This document shows positions 46,753-58,895 of a stretch of DNA of 64,000 bases, piece by piece. Below the pieces are notes generated by a model. It was given only the letters and a program-made list of their open reading frames with translations. It was not told where the DNA came from and ran no database searches. The DNA comes from Lamellibrachia satsuma (lineage: Eukaryota; Annelida; Polychaeta; Sabellida; Siboglinidae). The position numbers were made by a program, and so were the translations under genes. Position 1 is the first letter of the stretch. Each line of letters begins with the position of its first letter. The DNA is taken from contig BSQZ01000120.1 of NCBI GenBank assembly GCA_033239005.1, positions 1,004,501 to 1,068,500 of the forward strand, in the 5' to 3' direction.

Positions 46753-47631
46753 AGCTACGCTACATACTGCTTGATCCATCTATCCATCTGGTCTGGACAA
46801 GGTTTTTAACATTTTTTACAAGTGTCATCAACATTTTGACAGTTGGGCTCCACTATACGTGTAAGTTTCATATTTTAATAGAATCTGAAGTCTTCTCATG
46901 TAGATTCTAGCTTTAATTGAACATTTTTGCCAGGTCGATTTTGTTTAATTAACCAGTCCCCACTAAAGTAATAATACTCTGATCTGATACTCTGATTAAC
47001 CTCATCCTCTCACCCCCCCTCCATTCAAGATACAAGATATAAAATGAGTGCATATTAGATTTAGCGCATATTATCACTCACTAAACACTATTTTAAAATC
47101 GATTTCTGACCAAATTAATAGATGGGGCAAGAAAATATTCATAAAACTGATAAAATTATTATATTTTATTAGCCATTTATGTGGTTGTAAGAGTGGATGG
47201 CTTTCAATGGGACATATATGAAATGGATTTTCAACTTAAGTGATTTATACCTTTATTGTTCATCCCATTGGTAGATATTCATCACACACTGCATATTCAT
47301 TCAACCAGTGATCGTATCGGAATTAGTTAGAGAAATGTTTGTTGACGTCAATGGGAAGTAACACATGTATAGTTCTCCAGCAAAAACACGAACCACAAAT
47401 GAAAAATATGATCTTCCTATACCCCCAGATTTTTAATCTTTTTCAGCCCTGGAAAAACCAGATTACGTGAAAAACCAGAAAAATCTCATCCCTGTGTAGG
47501 CCTACTGCTAGCCTATAATGTTCATTAAAAATAAAATAGCACTCGTGAATATTTAGTGTAGCCTACAATTGCCTGGAGCCAGCACTAAGTAACCTATGTG
47601 TAATTGTGGGACTCGAGGCTTGACTATGTAA
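46753..47631. other. Intergenic, nothing recognised
   Basis: AT-rich sequence without a recognised ORF or element end. Confidence 0.45.
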
Positions 47632-47706
47632 GTAATGTAATGTAATGTAATGTAATGTTATGTTAAATGATATCTAGATAACAAGGACCTTTTACATTTT
47701 GGTATA

Positions 47707-47742
<36 letters not shown>

Positions 47743-47835
47743 TGTATGTATGTATGTATGTATGTATGTATGTATGTATGTATGTATGTATGTATGTATG
47801 TATGTATGTATGTATGTATATATATATATATATAC
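47632..47835 (+). repeat. Microsatellites (TAATG)n and (TATG)n with TA flanks
   Basis: TAATG/TAATGTAATG repeats lie at about 47632-47660, and a long ATGT/TGTA tetranucleotide run flanked by TA dinucleotides at about 47702-47835. The open [10 protein letters not shown] and HTYIHTYI readings are artefacts of the tetranucleotide. Confidence 0.97.
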
Positions 47836-49737
47836 ATGTCACTTGGGACCAAACAAGATTAGGGGGACAGTCGTATGGTGAAAATCTTGTAGCCAGAATC
47901 AACATTTTCATTTTCTAGCTGTAATTTTAACAAACTTATCCTCTTATGCTCTGTTTGTTGCAGACACGGTCACTAAGTTGTTATTTTTACATGCAATATA
48001 CTGTTTTTTTAAATTATTCAGGATTAAAACATTATGAAATTATGTTTAATAATGTTGAAAATTAAGATTAAAACAACTGTTTTTGTGAGAAAAAAACTGG
48101 GTTTTTTTACATTTTGGTTGACTGTCCCATTAAATGTTGGTTTAAATTAATTGTTGTGTTGTTATTTGTTTATGGGTGTTGTTATTTGTGTATGGGTGTT
48201 GTTATTTGTGTATGGGTGTTGTTATTACATTTTCTTTAAACTCATTTAAATCTACAATAAGCAATGTTTAGTATCAACAATAACTGATGCCTTTCTAAAA
48301 TGCCTATTCACTGCATATCAATACCAATTTCATGTTGTGTGCAGTATTTTGTAAGTGCTTGGGAACAAGGAAATGAAGGTATGCAACCCTAATCTTAGCA
48401 AACCCCATATCTAGCTAACCATAACCCTAACCCCGAAGTGGTTTACAGAAGATGTAATCATTCCCATAGGCACAGGTTGATAGGAAAAGGCAGACAGCAG
48501 TAGCAATCACGAATAGCATGGTACAGATCGGATGCCAAAATGGAAATTTGGTGAAAAATAGGGGATATGACACCAGTATGTGACGTAGCAGGTAGCCATT
48601 TTGCACTATATCAGTCATTGGTGATATTTGTTTTGTGGCCCAGTGCATTAGCAACATTATGTAACAAATCTGGACAGAATAGTATGTATTTTGGTTTTGT
48701 CACACCCACTGGAAGCACTTCGTAGATCAGCATTTTAAAATCTGGCCACGACGGGCATCTGGTTATGTGATACCCCTTTAGGGTGGCATATCGAAATCAA
48801 GCCGTTCGCCTTGTATCTTATCAACTAGAAGTATGAAAGCAGTCACATAAACAATAACATTTGACAAACAAGACACATTGGAATTTACACGAAATCCTGT
48901 TAAATGTGAAAAAAATTAAATTTTCTTACAAAGTTATGCCATGTTTGGTTAAAAATCAAGCAATTATATGAATACTAATTTGAAAATAAACTCATTAGTA
49001 TATTTAAAGAGACAGTAATCAGGCGTCATTGGTTCGCAATGCTATGTAAATCTAGTGTACACGATCTATGATTTATCAAGTGTCAAAATCTACCTATAAT
49101 TAGATTATGTGAATGGTTTTCAGCTAATATTACGAGCAAGACATTGTTTAGACTTGGCTGTCAAACAAATAATGACTTGACAAGCAGGAGTGTTCCATAA
49201 CGTGTCTACATACACATTGTGCCGCAACTTGATATAAAATTTATTTGACATTTTCTCAAAATTTTGGGTAAGACCACTGTTGACCTTCCTGTTTATTGTT
49301 TCACACGAATGTACGCCGTATTAAATTGCGATATGTGAATTTAAACAATTCATATGATGTGACATAAGTTCAACTGAGCAGGCATATTCACAGGTTTGTT
49401 TGTAGAAGCTATCGGCTGTGAAATAATGCATTATTTAGAGTTTAACAGGCAGCAGAGGGATTTATTGGAATTGTTCTGCTATGGGTCACGTGGGCGCATG
49501 AATACATGGCTATTTTTGTCACAATTGTTGGGCATTGCACGTCGGAGCGTTTTAAAAGAGCTGGAAGCATGTGATTTTGACAAACCTTGGTCAGCATGTC
49601 AGTGAGATGACGGCAGTTGCTGTGAAAATTGTTTAAGAATTTTTTATGGTCAAGTTTTCTTATAATCAGACAAAATGTTAACATGGCCACCAATGCAATT
49701 TTCTGCAGGACAGCACCGCCGTGTCACTGAAAACATG
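47836..49737. other. Intergenic, nothing recognised except a 20-bp repeat
   Basis: GTTGTTATTTGTGTATGGGT is repeated about four times at 48153-48225. The rest is AT-rich with no recognisable coding motif. Confidence 0.5.
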
Positions 49738-49916
49738 AACGCGCTGTCACCGTTTCTCATTTAAATGCCCCTTACATAGCCACACTTCTGACATATATAT
49801 GCCTATTTTATGTTTTTAACATAATTGCTACAAAGGAACGCATAACATTTTTATTTAATGTCAGAAACAGATTGCAATCATAACAAACGCCAGAATAAAC
49901 GATTAATGCCACTAGA
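49738..49916. repeat. Dispersed repeat, copy A
   Basis: It shares CGCTGTCACCGTTTCTCATT, CTTACATAGCCACACTTCTG and ACATATATG, then a diverged tail ending in AACGCCACT-like sequence, with 52268-52450. Copy B lies inside a hAT-like element, so this may be a solitary or truncated relative of that element. Confidence 0.78.
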
Positions 49917-49929
49917 CTTCACTTCTTTT

Positions 49930-50205
49930 AAATTTTTTTTTGCATTTGACGACAAGTCTTAGTAGAGATGGAATAGGCAGTAAAATCAGCTATAGGATTT
50001 TATATTGTGTTGTGATCTATTGATTAGATAAAACACCAAGAAACGTCTCTTTGAAATATTTTTTTTGTATTTGATGACAAGTATGTACATAATTTTCTTA
50101 GTAGAGATGGAATAGGAAGTAAAATCAGCTATAGGACTTTATATTGTGTTGTGATGTATTAATTAGATAAAACACAAAAATATGTGTGTTTGAAATATTT
50201 TTTCA
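49930..50205 (+). repeat. Tandem duplication of about 135 bp
   Basis: TTAGTAGAGATGGAATAGG, GTAAAATCAGCTATAGGA, TTTATATTGTGTTGTGAT and TAGATAAAACAC occur twice in order, with a small insertion (ATGTACATAATTTT) in the second copy. Confidence 0.9.
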
Positions 50206-50705
50206 ACATGAAGCCATTTCAATATTATGAATAGGGAATCACAATATGGGATAAGTATCTCATAAACTAATCAAGATAGAAACTTCAAGCTTCTCAGATG
50301 CCTACATATGTAAGTGTACTATTGATCAAGATAAGATTCATTTGTGTTCTACCATGTTTTATTTTTGAAATATTGGTCTAAAATCACTTGTTGACGCAAT
50401 TTCACAAATAAAAACACACAATTCAATGGCAGATTGTGGGCGAATACAAAGATGTGGAACTATATTGTGTCTGTTACTATCTATATATAATAGAATAAGC
50501 AGGTCAAATCGAAGAGTTCTAGCACAAATAGTTTTTGAGCTATTGGTATTTTAATTATAACAAATCTTCATGATTTCCAAAAAGTGGCAACAACGACTGA
50601 ATCCGCCATATTTGAAGTGGTCATAACTCAGCAACTATTCGAGCTACAGCCTTATGGTTTGACATGTGTGGTTATATTGACCTGTGGATTTACTGGTAAA
50701 ATTGT

Positions 50706-50800
<95 letters not shown>

Positions 50801-50937
50801 CTAAGAATATTATCTCCTACCCAAAATTCTTTCTTTACTAATCAACCCATTTTTATTGTTACACCCGGTACCAAGCTTCCTCACCACTGTGTTAATACTA
50901 CAAATTAGTATTTTTTCAAAGTTTAACTAGTTTACTG
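50206..50937. other. Intergenic with (TA)n microsatellite
   Basis: A pure TA run spans about 50707-50797. No other feature was recognised. Confidence 0.8.
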
Positions 50938-51230
50938 TCATTCTCCGCTCCCACTACCGCCAAATCTGTTTTCACACAGTCCGACCAAGTCAGTCTCGGT
51001 CTTATTCTTCTCCTCCATTCCATTCGCTCCACGTGTCCAGCCCACTTTAACTATCTCCTCTCCATCTTCCTCCTGAAACTCTTTCACACCAACCTCCTCC
51101 CTCAGCTCCTCTATTTCTTGTTTGTCTAATTTGTTCACTCCCGTAATTCTTCTCACCCAGTTAATTCAGCAAATTTGGATTTTCTCTTGGTTCCCTCCCC
51201 CGTCGCTGTGGTCTCTAGGACGTATAGGTA
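50938..51230 (-). mobile_element. LINE fragment: RT C-terminus (WVRRITGV..WAGHVERM type)
   Basis: On the minus strand WVRRITGVNKLDKQEIEELR, then EEVGVKE, a frame jump, SFRRKMERR, a stop, LKWAGHVERMEWRRRIRPRL and TWSDCVKTDL. This is the usual tail of another class of LINE reverse transcriptases (RRIAGVxRxDRRRxxELRxExGV, WAGHVERM). 5' truncated and frameshifted. Its wording differs from the 14.6-kb and 23.8-kb tails, so it represents a third lineage. Confidence 0.87.
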
Positions 51231-51825
51231 GGCTTACCACATACTACTCACGTTAGTATGTGGTAATTAATAAATGAAACCTTCTATCCTGGCCAGCTGG
51301 CCCCTAAATGGGATGAGCTTCCGGCAGCACCTGGCCAAATTAAGGCTTGTTGCATTGAGAAAGTAGCATACCACGTTTTGCCATAGAAATGGGCGATACA
51401 CAAAACCTAACACGTGGCTTTCAGATTCTAGGATGAATCTCAACAAAACTTCGAAACAGTAAATGATAGAGGTAAGCCGGGGAAAGAAAATCTTTTTTAA
51501 AATACGGTCTTGCTATCAGAAGGTGAAAGTGACACCAATATCTTCATGTAATACGTCAATTGCCTGTATGTAACCACTAAGGCGTAGCACTTCCCCTTCC
51601 TTCTGGTTCTAATGCCTTGTCTAGAATGAAGTAGAAAGATGAATCATTCCTCTTTCCATTTTTTTTACCCCAATTTGTTGACACTCTGGCAATGGATACG
51701 TTCAGAGGTAAACACCAAATATATGGTGGTTGCAGGGAGCACAGCCCATAGTGGACAGTAACATGACTGGATGGATGTCCAACTTCGAGAACTGGTGAGT
51801 AGTTCACTCAAGCCAATTTTTCTAA
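51231..51825. other. Intergenic, nothing recognised
   Basis: No recognised ORF, RNA or element end. Confidence 0.45.
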
Positions 51826-53345
51826 CAACTTGTTTGCACTCGATAGATGAAATAACTGGTTATTTTTTAACGGCATATCATATTACATAACCGCACAAGC
51901 CAAAAATTACACCAGTCACCAGTATCAGTCTAGTACTAGCAGGGCTTGACATTAACACTTGTCCGCTTGACGGGACAAGTAGGTACCAGTGTTGGACAAG
52001 TATATAATCCTGGACACTTGTCCCACCAGACAAGTTCATGCCGTTACAATGTAAAACATGTACTGTTCGTTTTAATAAAAAGACTGAAATGTTTTGTTTA
52101 CAACCAAAAATAAATAACGTTTAATGGAATTTATAATTGTTTTCTATGTCGCACGTATCACCGCTTTCTTTCCGTCATGCGACTACTTCCAATGTAGTCA
52201 CCAGGTGGTGCATGTAGTATTTTAGAAACTAGCTTACTCACTAGGACAGCAACGATGTTTGGTTTAAAACCCGAACGAGCTGTCACCGTTCCTCATTTAA
52301 CTGCCCCCTTACATAGCCACACTTCTGACATATATGTAAGTTTTATGTTTTGATTTTTTAACATTATTGCTACACGGGAAGGCGTAAAATTTGAATCTAA
52401 TGTGAGAAACAGATCACGATCGTAACAAACACCTGTGTAACTTAACGCCACTTAGCAACGACGCGATGGCAAAAGTTGGACGTATTTATGTTACTAAGCA
52501 TGTTTTGTTGCACAATGGCTGTACAATCATACCACCACTATATGTTAACGCTTGCAAGTATACTGACAGCTACAACAGCAACCTTAAGCCCTACACTCGC
52601 AAGTATGAGTTCATGTTTTGTAATTTCTCAGTCTAGTTGCATTCACAGTATACGTAGCAGTGTAGGTCAACATGAAAAGCATATAATTAATGGTTAATTT
52701 ATTTTGTTTTATTAATGCAATACTTTTCTGCAGTCGTTTATTTGTTGCATATTGTTACCATTTACGTTCTGGACTATTTTAATAAATGTGATACAAGATT
52801 TTAGGTGCTATAGCAGTTTTTTTTCACGCAGAATATCATAGTTCTTGCTAAATATGTGCTGTTGCTATTAGTATACATGAACAGTTTTTGTCTAAGTGTG
52901 CATGGTAATTCAGTATAATTTCCTTTCGGTCAGAAGATTAACAATTTTCAGAATTACTTTTTTACACAATAAAAGTTTGTAAACTCTATCTTGTCTCTAG
53001 GAATTATTGACATTTTTTTCTACACTAAGAAAATGCACAAAAACATATTTGTTAGAAACATCATCTTAGATATTGTATAGATCCAGGTGGGTGTCATATC
53101 ATGCCATAACAATTCACTGCGTTTGTAGTTTTCAGGTGGGACAAGTATAGTTTTGGTGGGACAAGTAAACATGACTTGTTACTTGTCATACAAGACAAGT
53201 GCCTTCTAGCAGTTAGTGTAGAGCCCTGACTAGTATTAGCAGTATGGTCACCAGTGTAGTTTTCACCTCACGCCAGATTTTGCCTCATTTTGTGATCTTG
53301 CTGGATCTCACATTAGATACGTTATTGATCCGATACAAAATCATA
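51826..53345. repeat. Dispersed repeat interrupted by a hAT-like element
   Basis: 51826-51937 plus 53230-53345 (TAACAACTTG, GCACTCGATAGATGAAATAA, GTATCAGTCTAGTA; after the insert CAGTGTAGTTTTCACCTCA and GATCTTGCTGGATCTCACAT) resembles the uninterrupted sequence at 54921-55165 in the same order. The second copy is therefore a paralogous empty site. Confidence 0.78.
51940..53228. mobile_element. 1.29-kb hAT-like non-autonomous element
   Basis: Left end CAGGGCTTGACATTAAC, right end GTTAGTGTAGAGCCCTG; as inverted repeats they match at 14 of 17 positions. The flanks CTAGTACT (51930-51937) and CTAGTATT (53230-53237) look like an 8-bp target duplication with one change and a few bases of slack. Subterminal GGGACAAGT/ACTTGTCCC motifs recur at both ends in both orientations, as expected for transposase binding sites. 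Only a short ORF (52476-52697) lies inside, with no transposase motif. Confidence 0.83.
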
Positions 53346-53532
53346 TATCGGTCACTGGGAGTATAACTGTCTGACAAAGAAAAATTTTTCAAAGAAAAAT
53401 TATGCATAAATGTTCAGGTTTTTGAGACATATTTTCGTATATCTAGTTCAACATTAATCACCAGGTGGCCTTACGACACATCTGTGCATTCTGTAATACG
53501 CCACACTTCACTTTATCGGACAAAAATGTCTA

Positions 53533-53722
53533 CAACTGTTCGTAATAATCATTACAGGAAAGTAATCGAACGGCCTCATAATTTTTATACATTTAATGCG
53601 TTGCATATTACCATACAGTGAGGCTTGCAACTGTTCGTAATAATCATTACAGGAAAGTAATCGAACGGCCTCATCATTTTTATACATTTAATGCGTTGCA
53701 TATTACCATACAGTGAGGCTTT
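53533..53722 (+). repeat. 95-bp tandem duplication
   Basis: Two virtually identical copies starting CAACTGTTCGTAATAATC at 53533 and 53628; one base differs in the part compared. Confidence 0.95.
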
Positions 53723-53822
53723 TACAAAGACGCTCTTTCTTTTAAGACACATTCCGGCGCTAGCCTCGTTTTGAGAGCCACATTTCCATAGTTCAATATT
53801 ATATTAGTAACTCATTATTCAT

Positions 53823-54905
53823 CAGGCTTCTTAACAAATGCATGTCAACACATTTGAATGCAAATGTTTCACTTGATTCGAATGGAAATGCTATTTTCCA
53901 GGTACGCATTCAAATGCAAATGTTTTGGTTACACATTTGCAAATGCATTTGAATTAATTTTAAATGTTTTGGCTTTTTATTAATGTTTTGTTTTACTTGG
54001 AGAAAAAACAATGTAATGTATGCAAACACATTATTAATTTATTTAATAAATACAGTAGTACATTATTGTAACCACTAAGTCCCAGTACATACCAGTCCCA
54101 CAACATGAATGTGTCTGCATAGTCACACATTGAGTCACACAGTTCTAGGCCTGTAGAGGTGGTGGAAATTGGAGGGAGGAATAGACAATTGACAGTTTAC
54201 TGCAAACTATGGCAGGGAATGAAAGGCTAATCCTTCAGGTAGGCCAGAATGGAAGGGGAACCCAAGACAATAGACTGTCCACTGATAGGGTCACTGGGAA
54301 GATAACCTGGTGGATAATTACAGCTACCACTAATCACTCTCTGTGGCTGTAAATATTTAGGGCTGGCATTGCTAATGTTTCCTCCCCCTAATGAGCTGCC
54401 ACCCCAACCCACCCCAGCAGTGCCAACACAACACAAAGGAGTAATTTGTCTGCACTGTTTCATTGAACAGGTAATCTCAGAAGCCATCACATTACAGACA
54501 AGTATCATTGGTCTTTTCATGTTGTATGAATAACAGCTCAGCCATTGATCATTGACCTACAGAACACTTTTTCAAAGAGCACGTTGTGAAAGTGGATTCA
54601 CAGGTCAGACAATGATTTCATAATCTGCTGATGATACTGCTCACTACAGAGCACTTTTTCCAATGGCATGTTGTGAACTTGTGAAAGTGAATCTAACAAT
54701 AATAATTATTCAAAGAATTACGCATGCATCTGATCGCGCATTTGAAAAATCAAATGTTTGTGGGTCGCATTCAAATGCAAATTTGCAGATGTTTAAGGTA
54801 CGGATTCTAATGCAAATGCATTTACAATTTTGCGGACGCATTTGAATTCGCATTCAAATGTTCAACATCCAAATGTGCATTCAAATGCATTTGCTAACAA
54901 GCCTG
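53823..54905. mobile_element. 1.08-kb hAT-like MITE with AAATGCATTTG clusters
   Basis: Left end CAGGCTTCTTAACAAATGCA and right end, inverted, CAGGCTTGTTAGCAAATGCA (two differences in 20). Both subterminal regions are packed with CATTTGAATGCAAATG-type octamers in both orientations (53835-53960 and 54720-54890). The flanking 8-mers (TTATTCAT and TTAACTGA) do not match, so the target duplication is decayed or absent. No transposase ORF. Confidence 0.83.
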
Positions 54906-54920
54906 TTAACTGAAAAAACT

Positions 54921-55165
54921 TCTAACAACTTTTTCGCACTCCATAGATGAAATAACTGATATTTATTTAGAATATCGACCCCATGCGCTAAAGTGTCTTC
55001 AGCTTTTTTTTTAAACAGCATATTATATTACATATAAGACAAAAACCACCCAGACCACTGACAAGTACATTGTATCAGTATAGTAGGCATATAGCTACCT
55101 GTGCAGTTTTCAAGCCACTCCAGTTTTCAAGCCATTGATATCTTGCTTGATATCACATTAGAGAT
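54921..55165. repeat. Dispersed repeat, uninterrupted copy
   Basis: Paralog of 51826-51937 plus 53230-53345: TAACAACTTT, GCACTCCATAGATGAAATAA, GTATCAGTATAGTA, GTGCAGTTTTCAAGCCACTC and TCTTGCTTGATATCACATTA. It has an extra 45 bp or so after ATGAAATAACTG. Confidence 0.75.
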
Positions 55166-57119
55166 GTCACAGTGTCTGTTTACGACAATACCGATACAGA
55201 GTCTTGTCTGAGCAAAATATATTTTGATATATAATATAACACGGAACACTTTTATGATAATCATACCTTGATAAAAAAAACGACTTTACATGCTTATCAG
55301 ACATTATTACTGAGCGTCTGCTGAACTTAAGTGTGTCTCGTTCTTGGCCATGTGACAATAATAGCCCTTTTGTGGTAGATGTATGGCAAGAACAGTCTTG
55401 TCATAGAAGTAGAAATAATTAAAATGTGTTAAATATAAGAGAAAAAAATGTACTACTTTAACGTTATATATTCAATACACATATATGTGTGTGTTTTATG
55501 AAGCTCTATGACAAGCCTGGTTGTTATGAAAAAAATTACTACATTAACGTTATATAGTCAATACATGATTAAGCATATATGCATGTGTTGTAAATACGCT
55601 ATGTCAAGCCTGGTTGTTGTGAAAAGTTGAAATAATTGGAACAAAGTGATAAAATTAAAAAAGATTGTCTGTACGGCTTGCCGGCAAGCCATACGCATAA
55701 CCATAGACATTGTCATATATATTGTAATAGGTTGAATTACGCCGGTTTCCTCATCTCAATTTTTTTTAAACGGCATATTCTATTAAGTAGGTTGAAAATT
55801 ACACCGATCAGGCAGTTTACTGAACTACCACTTTTTAAAATAAATTTGTGGTTGTTAATTCATCTGACCATGTCAGACTTTGAACATCAGTTTCATGGAC
55901 TGACCCACATGTATTTCACATATAACAACCGCAAAAACGGCTGGCGAAAGCAGTGTTTCGAGAGCGCCTCGTTCATCCAGTGCCCGGCCCCCAGCCCAGG
56001 CCCAGTCCCGGGCTCAACCGTACAACATTCAAAATGACGAGAGCGTCTTGCGCTTACCTCTAAAATTACATGTGCTGACGTTTTTCTCTTGCTGCCCGCT
56101 TCATCTTCACCACTACATACGTACTGACCGATCGCTGACAACTATCGTAGTTATTCCGATATATGCTGATATAGCAGTGGTTTCTTCGAATAGTTCAGAA
56201 TACCGGCGCCGCCCGCCCAGGGCATAAACTCGATTATCCAGGCACCGTGATGTGGCGCCACAGTTTGTCGCACACATCGTCGCCTGGAGTCAAACTGTAG
56301 GTTAGGTTCCATTGTGATGGAAAGCATAATTATATGAAAGTAGGGCCTATACATACATAATTATTTACCAAGATTATGGGTGCGTATATACTTAGGCATA
56401 TATTAGGATTTGTTTAGCTCATCAAATAAGAGTCAACTGTTATCATTGTACTGTATATGATGCAATTCGAATGAACTTTAAACTTTATAAATAATATTGT
56501 AGGGTCGGGCAAATATTTTATTAGCACAGCCATAGTGCTATTTTTGTACAAATTGCAACTTTTTTTTACTTATTGCTAGAATCTCACAATTTCACACATG
56601 TCCTAGGACAACAACACATACAATAAATGCACAACAGGGATGTGAATGATACTTCCAGAGATATTATTTTGAAAATGTGTAAATTGTTGTTGTTGTCAAT
56701 TTGACACTTAATTGTTGGGAGACAAACAAGAAATTGGAAATACCACTGAGTCAAACAAAAGTGTGAAAAAATTTAAGAATAATTGTAAATGTGCACATTA
56801 AAACGAGTTTGATTTAGTTACTTCATTTTGTTTTGTTTAATTTGAATGTGACATAATTTTATTTCCCTGAATTGACTAGTGAAAAAAATTAAAAGGTGAC
56901 AACTAGATGAAAGGGTATGTTGACATGCATACTGGCGGGCGAATTTTCCTTCGTTCAGATTAGTGTTTAACACTGAAAGATGGATTCGTCATTTTTTTTA
57001 AACTTTATCCTGAACGTATAGGACTGATTGAGCGCGATGTATATGAATGAAGCATGGTCTACGAATGAATTTACCCGATCTGACCAAAAACTCAGCGAGG
57101 CGCTTCGAGTTTGTGTAAC
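55166..57119. other. Intergenic, nothing recognised
   Basis: Contains a GC-richer patch at about 55930-56240 (CCGGCCCCCAGCCCAGGCCC and neighbours) and small ORFs without motifs. I see no exon or RNA gene that I can support. Confidence 0.45.
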
Positions 57120-57551
57120 AACGATACACTGTACTACACGTTACGATACGTATCGCGATATAGAGGTCACGATACGCTACATATCGCGATACAGACTACA
57201 CTGACTAGAATGATACAACAACATTAAAACACACGTTTATTTATCACAAGGCAACGCTACAGCAGACGTCACGTCGTCACTCACATGAGGTCCAAATTGC
57301 ACGCGTGCATTAAAAAAAATAATAGTGTGAATATTTTACATAGATTATAGTTAGATATGCATGTGGGAAACGAACTATATGTTATATTTCGCTATTTTAT
57401 CGACACACAGGCAGGTGTGGTTCGCGTTGAACGTTTATTGCTTCACAAAGGTGACGCGAATAATGTTTTGCCTACCGCTATCGCATATCGTAGTGTACCG
57501 CGATACGGATACTGTGTATCGTATACCGTACCGTGCGGTGTGTATCGTTCC
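57120..57551. repeat. Inverted-repeat region rich in CGATACG/CGTATCG
   Basis: ACGATACACTGTACTACACG and ACGATACGTATCGCGATA at the left face ACCGCGATACGGATACTGTG and ACCGTGCGGTGTGTATCGT at the right in opposite orientation. Flanks of about 80 bp and a 300-bp core look like a small MITE with subterminal GTATCG motifs. I could not define exact ends or a target duplication. Confidence 0.55.
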
Positions 57552-58504
57552 GGCCTTAGTAATAACAAAGCCGGCAGTATGTCGCCATCACGAGTTGATC
57601 GTATATTCATATGTTTTATTGAAAGTCTGCTGAACTCGTAATTTTCGAGTTATCACAGAAATCTGTTACACATGAACAAACAAACACGTACTAGTACTGG
57701 AGCGGTTGACTGGCTACGTGGATGCAAGTTGAAAGATTTTAGTCGGTCTAAAATAGCGGATTCGCTTGTTTACTTCTGAAGTATTAACGATTACATTAAT
57801 TAATAGTTTCTAGCAAAACACAATACAATACACACCAAACGTATTATGCCACTGAAAGTGGGATAAAAGCTGAGAAAATAGTATGATTGCACAAACGTAG
57901 GACCGAGTTTGACGTGGCCCGACATCTACATGTACCGCGCCACCCCTCAAAGCAATGATCGACTAGTTCAAGCGTCCAACTACATGGCGACACGGATCAG
58001 CCTATTTTGCAGCAACGGGGAGGTCCAATTTTAGTGCTACACATTATTCACTATAAATAAAATACAATATGTTGCGAATATCATATTTGTTTGCCATTAC
58101 GTACCATAATATGCAGACATATTTTCGATATGCTTAGAATACAAAACTAAAAAATTTCGTAATGCCACATGTGGCGAACTGCAAAGTATCGAAACTCGGG
58201 GACTATGTCTATGGTCTATGAGATTTTTCGATGAATAGACAACATAATTACGTTTTTAGTGGTGTCAATTTTATTCAGTTATATTTAATAATGATATCTG
58301 GCGGATATGCAGAAATAAGGGCAATTTCTGTGGAAAATCCTTGCCCAAGCCTATATTTTGACACACCTGGTACGCAGAAAATATAATCATGCAAACATAA
58401 ATTTAAACAGAAACTCGACAATGACGCTGATTGGCTTCACGGTAACGCCTATTCAAATGGACTATAGTTACGAGTCGCACGTGGTATCGACAAACCAAGA
58501 GTCC
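57552..58504. other. Intergenic, nothing recognised
   Basis: Unique AT-rich sequence without recognised coding motifs. Confidence 0.45.
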
Positions 58505-58895
58505 GTCACTCGTCTAGCTTTATACGGGATACTTGGGAATGTCTATCACATGTCTGGCCTTATACGTAACACTCTGGAATGCCCTTCACTCGTCTGGCGT
58601 CATACGGTACAGTAGGGAATGTATTTCACACGTCTGGCCTTATACGGGACACTTGGAAATGTCTATCACATGTCTGGCCTTATGCGGGAAACTTGGGAAT
58701 GTCTGTCAAACGTCTGGCCTTATATCGGAAACTTGGGAATGTCCGTCACTCGTCTGGCCTTACACGGGACACTTGGGAATGTATGTCACATGTCTGGCCT
58801 TATGCGGGACACTTGGGAATGTCTGTCACACGCCTGGCCTCGTACTGAACACTTGGGAATGTCCGTCACTCGTCTGGCCTTATAGGGGACACTTA
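58505..58895 (+). repeat. 40-bp minisatellite, about 10 units
   Basis: The unit contains ACTTGGGAATGTCCGTCACT and CGTCTGGCCTTACACGGGAC. Two sub-types (TCACTCGTCTGG and TCACATGTCTGG) alternate irregularly. Confidence 0.93.

Noticed and set aside
47658..47918. YIHTYIHT and MYVCMYVC ORFs
   Set aside because: These are pure tetranucleotide microsatellite readings on both strands.
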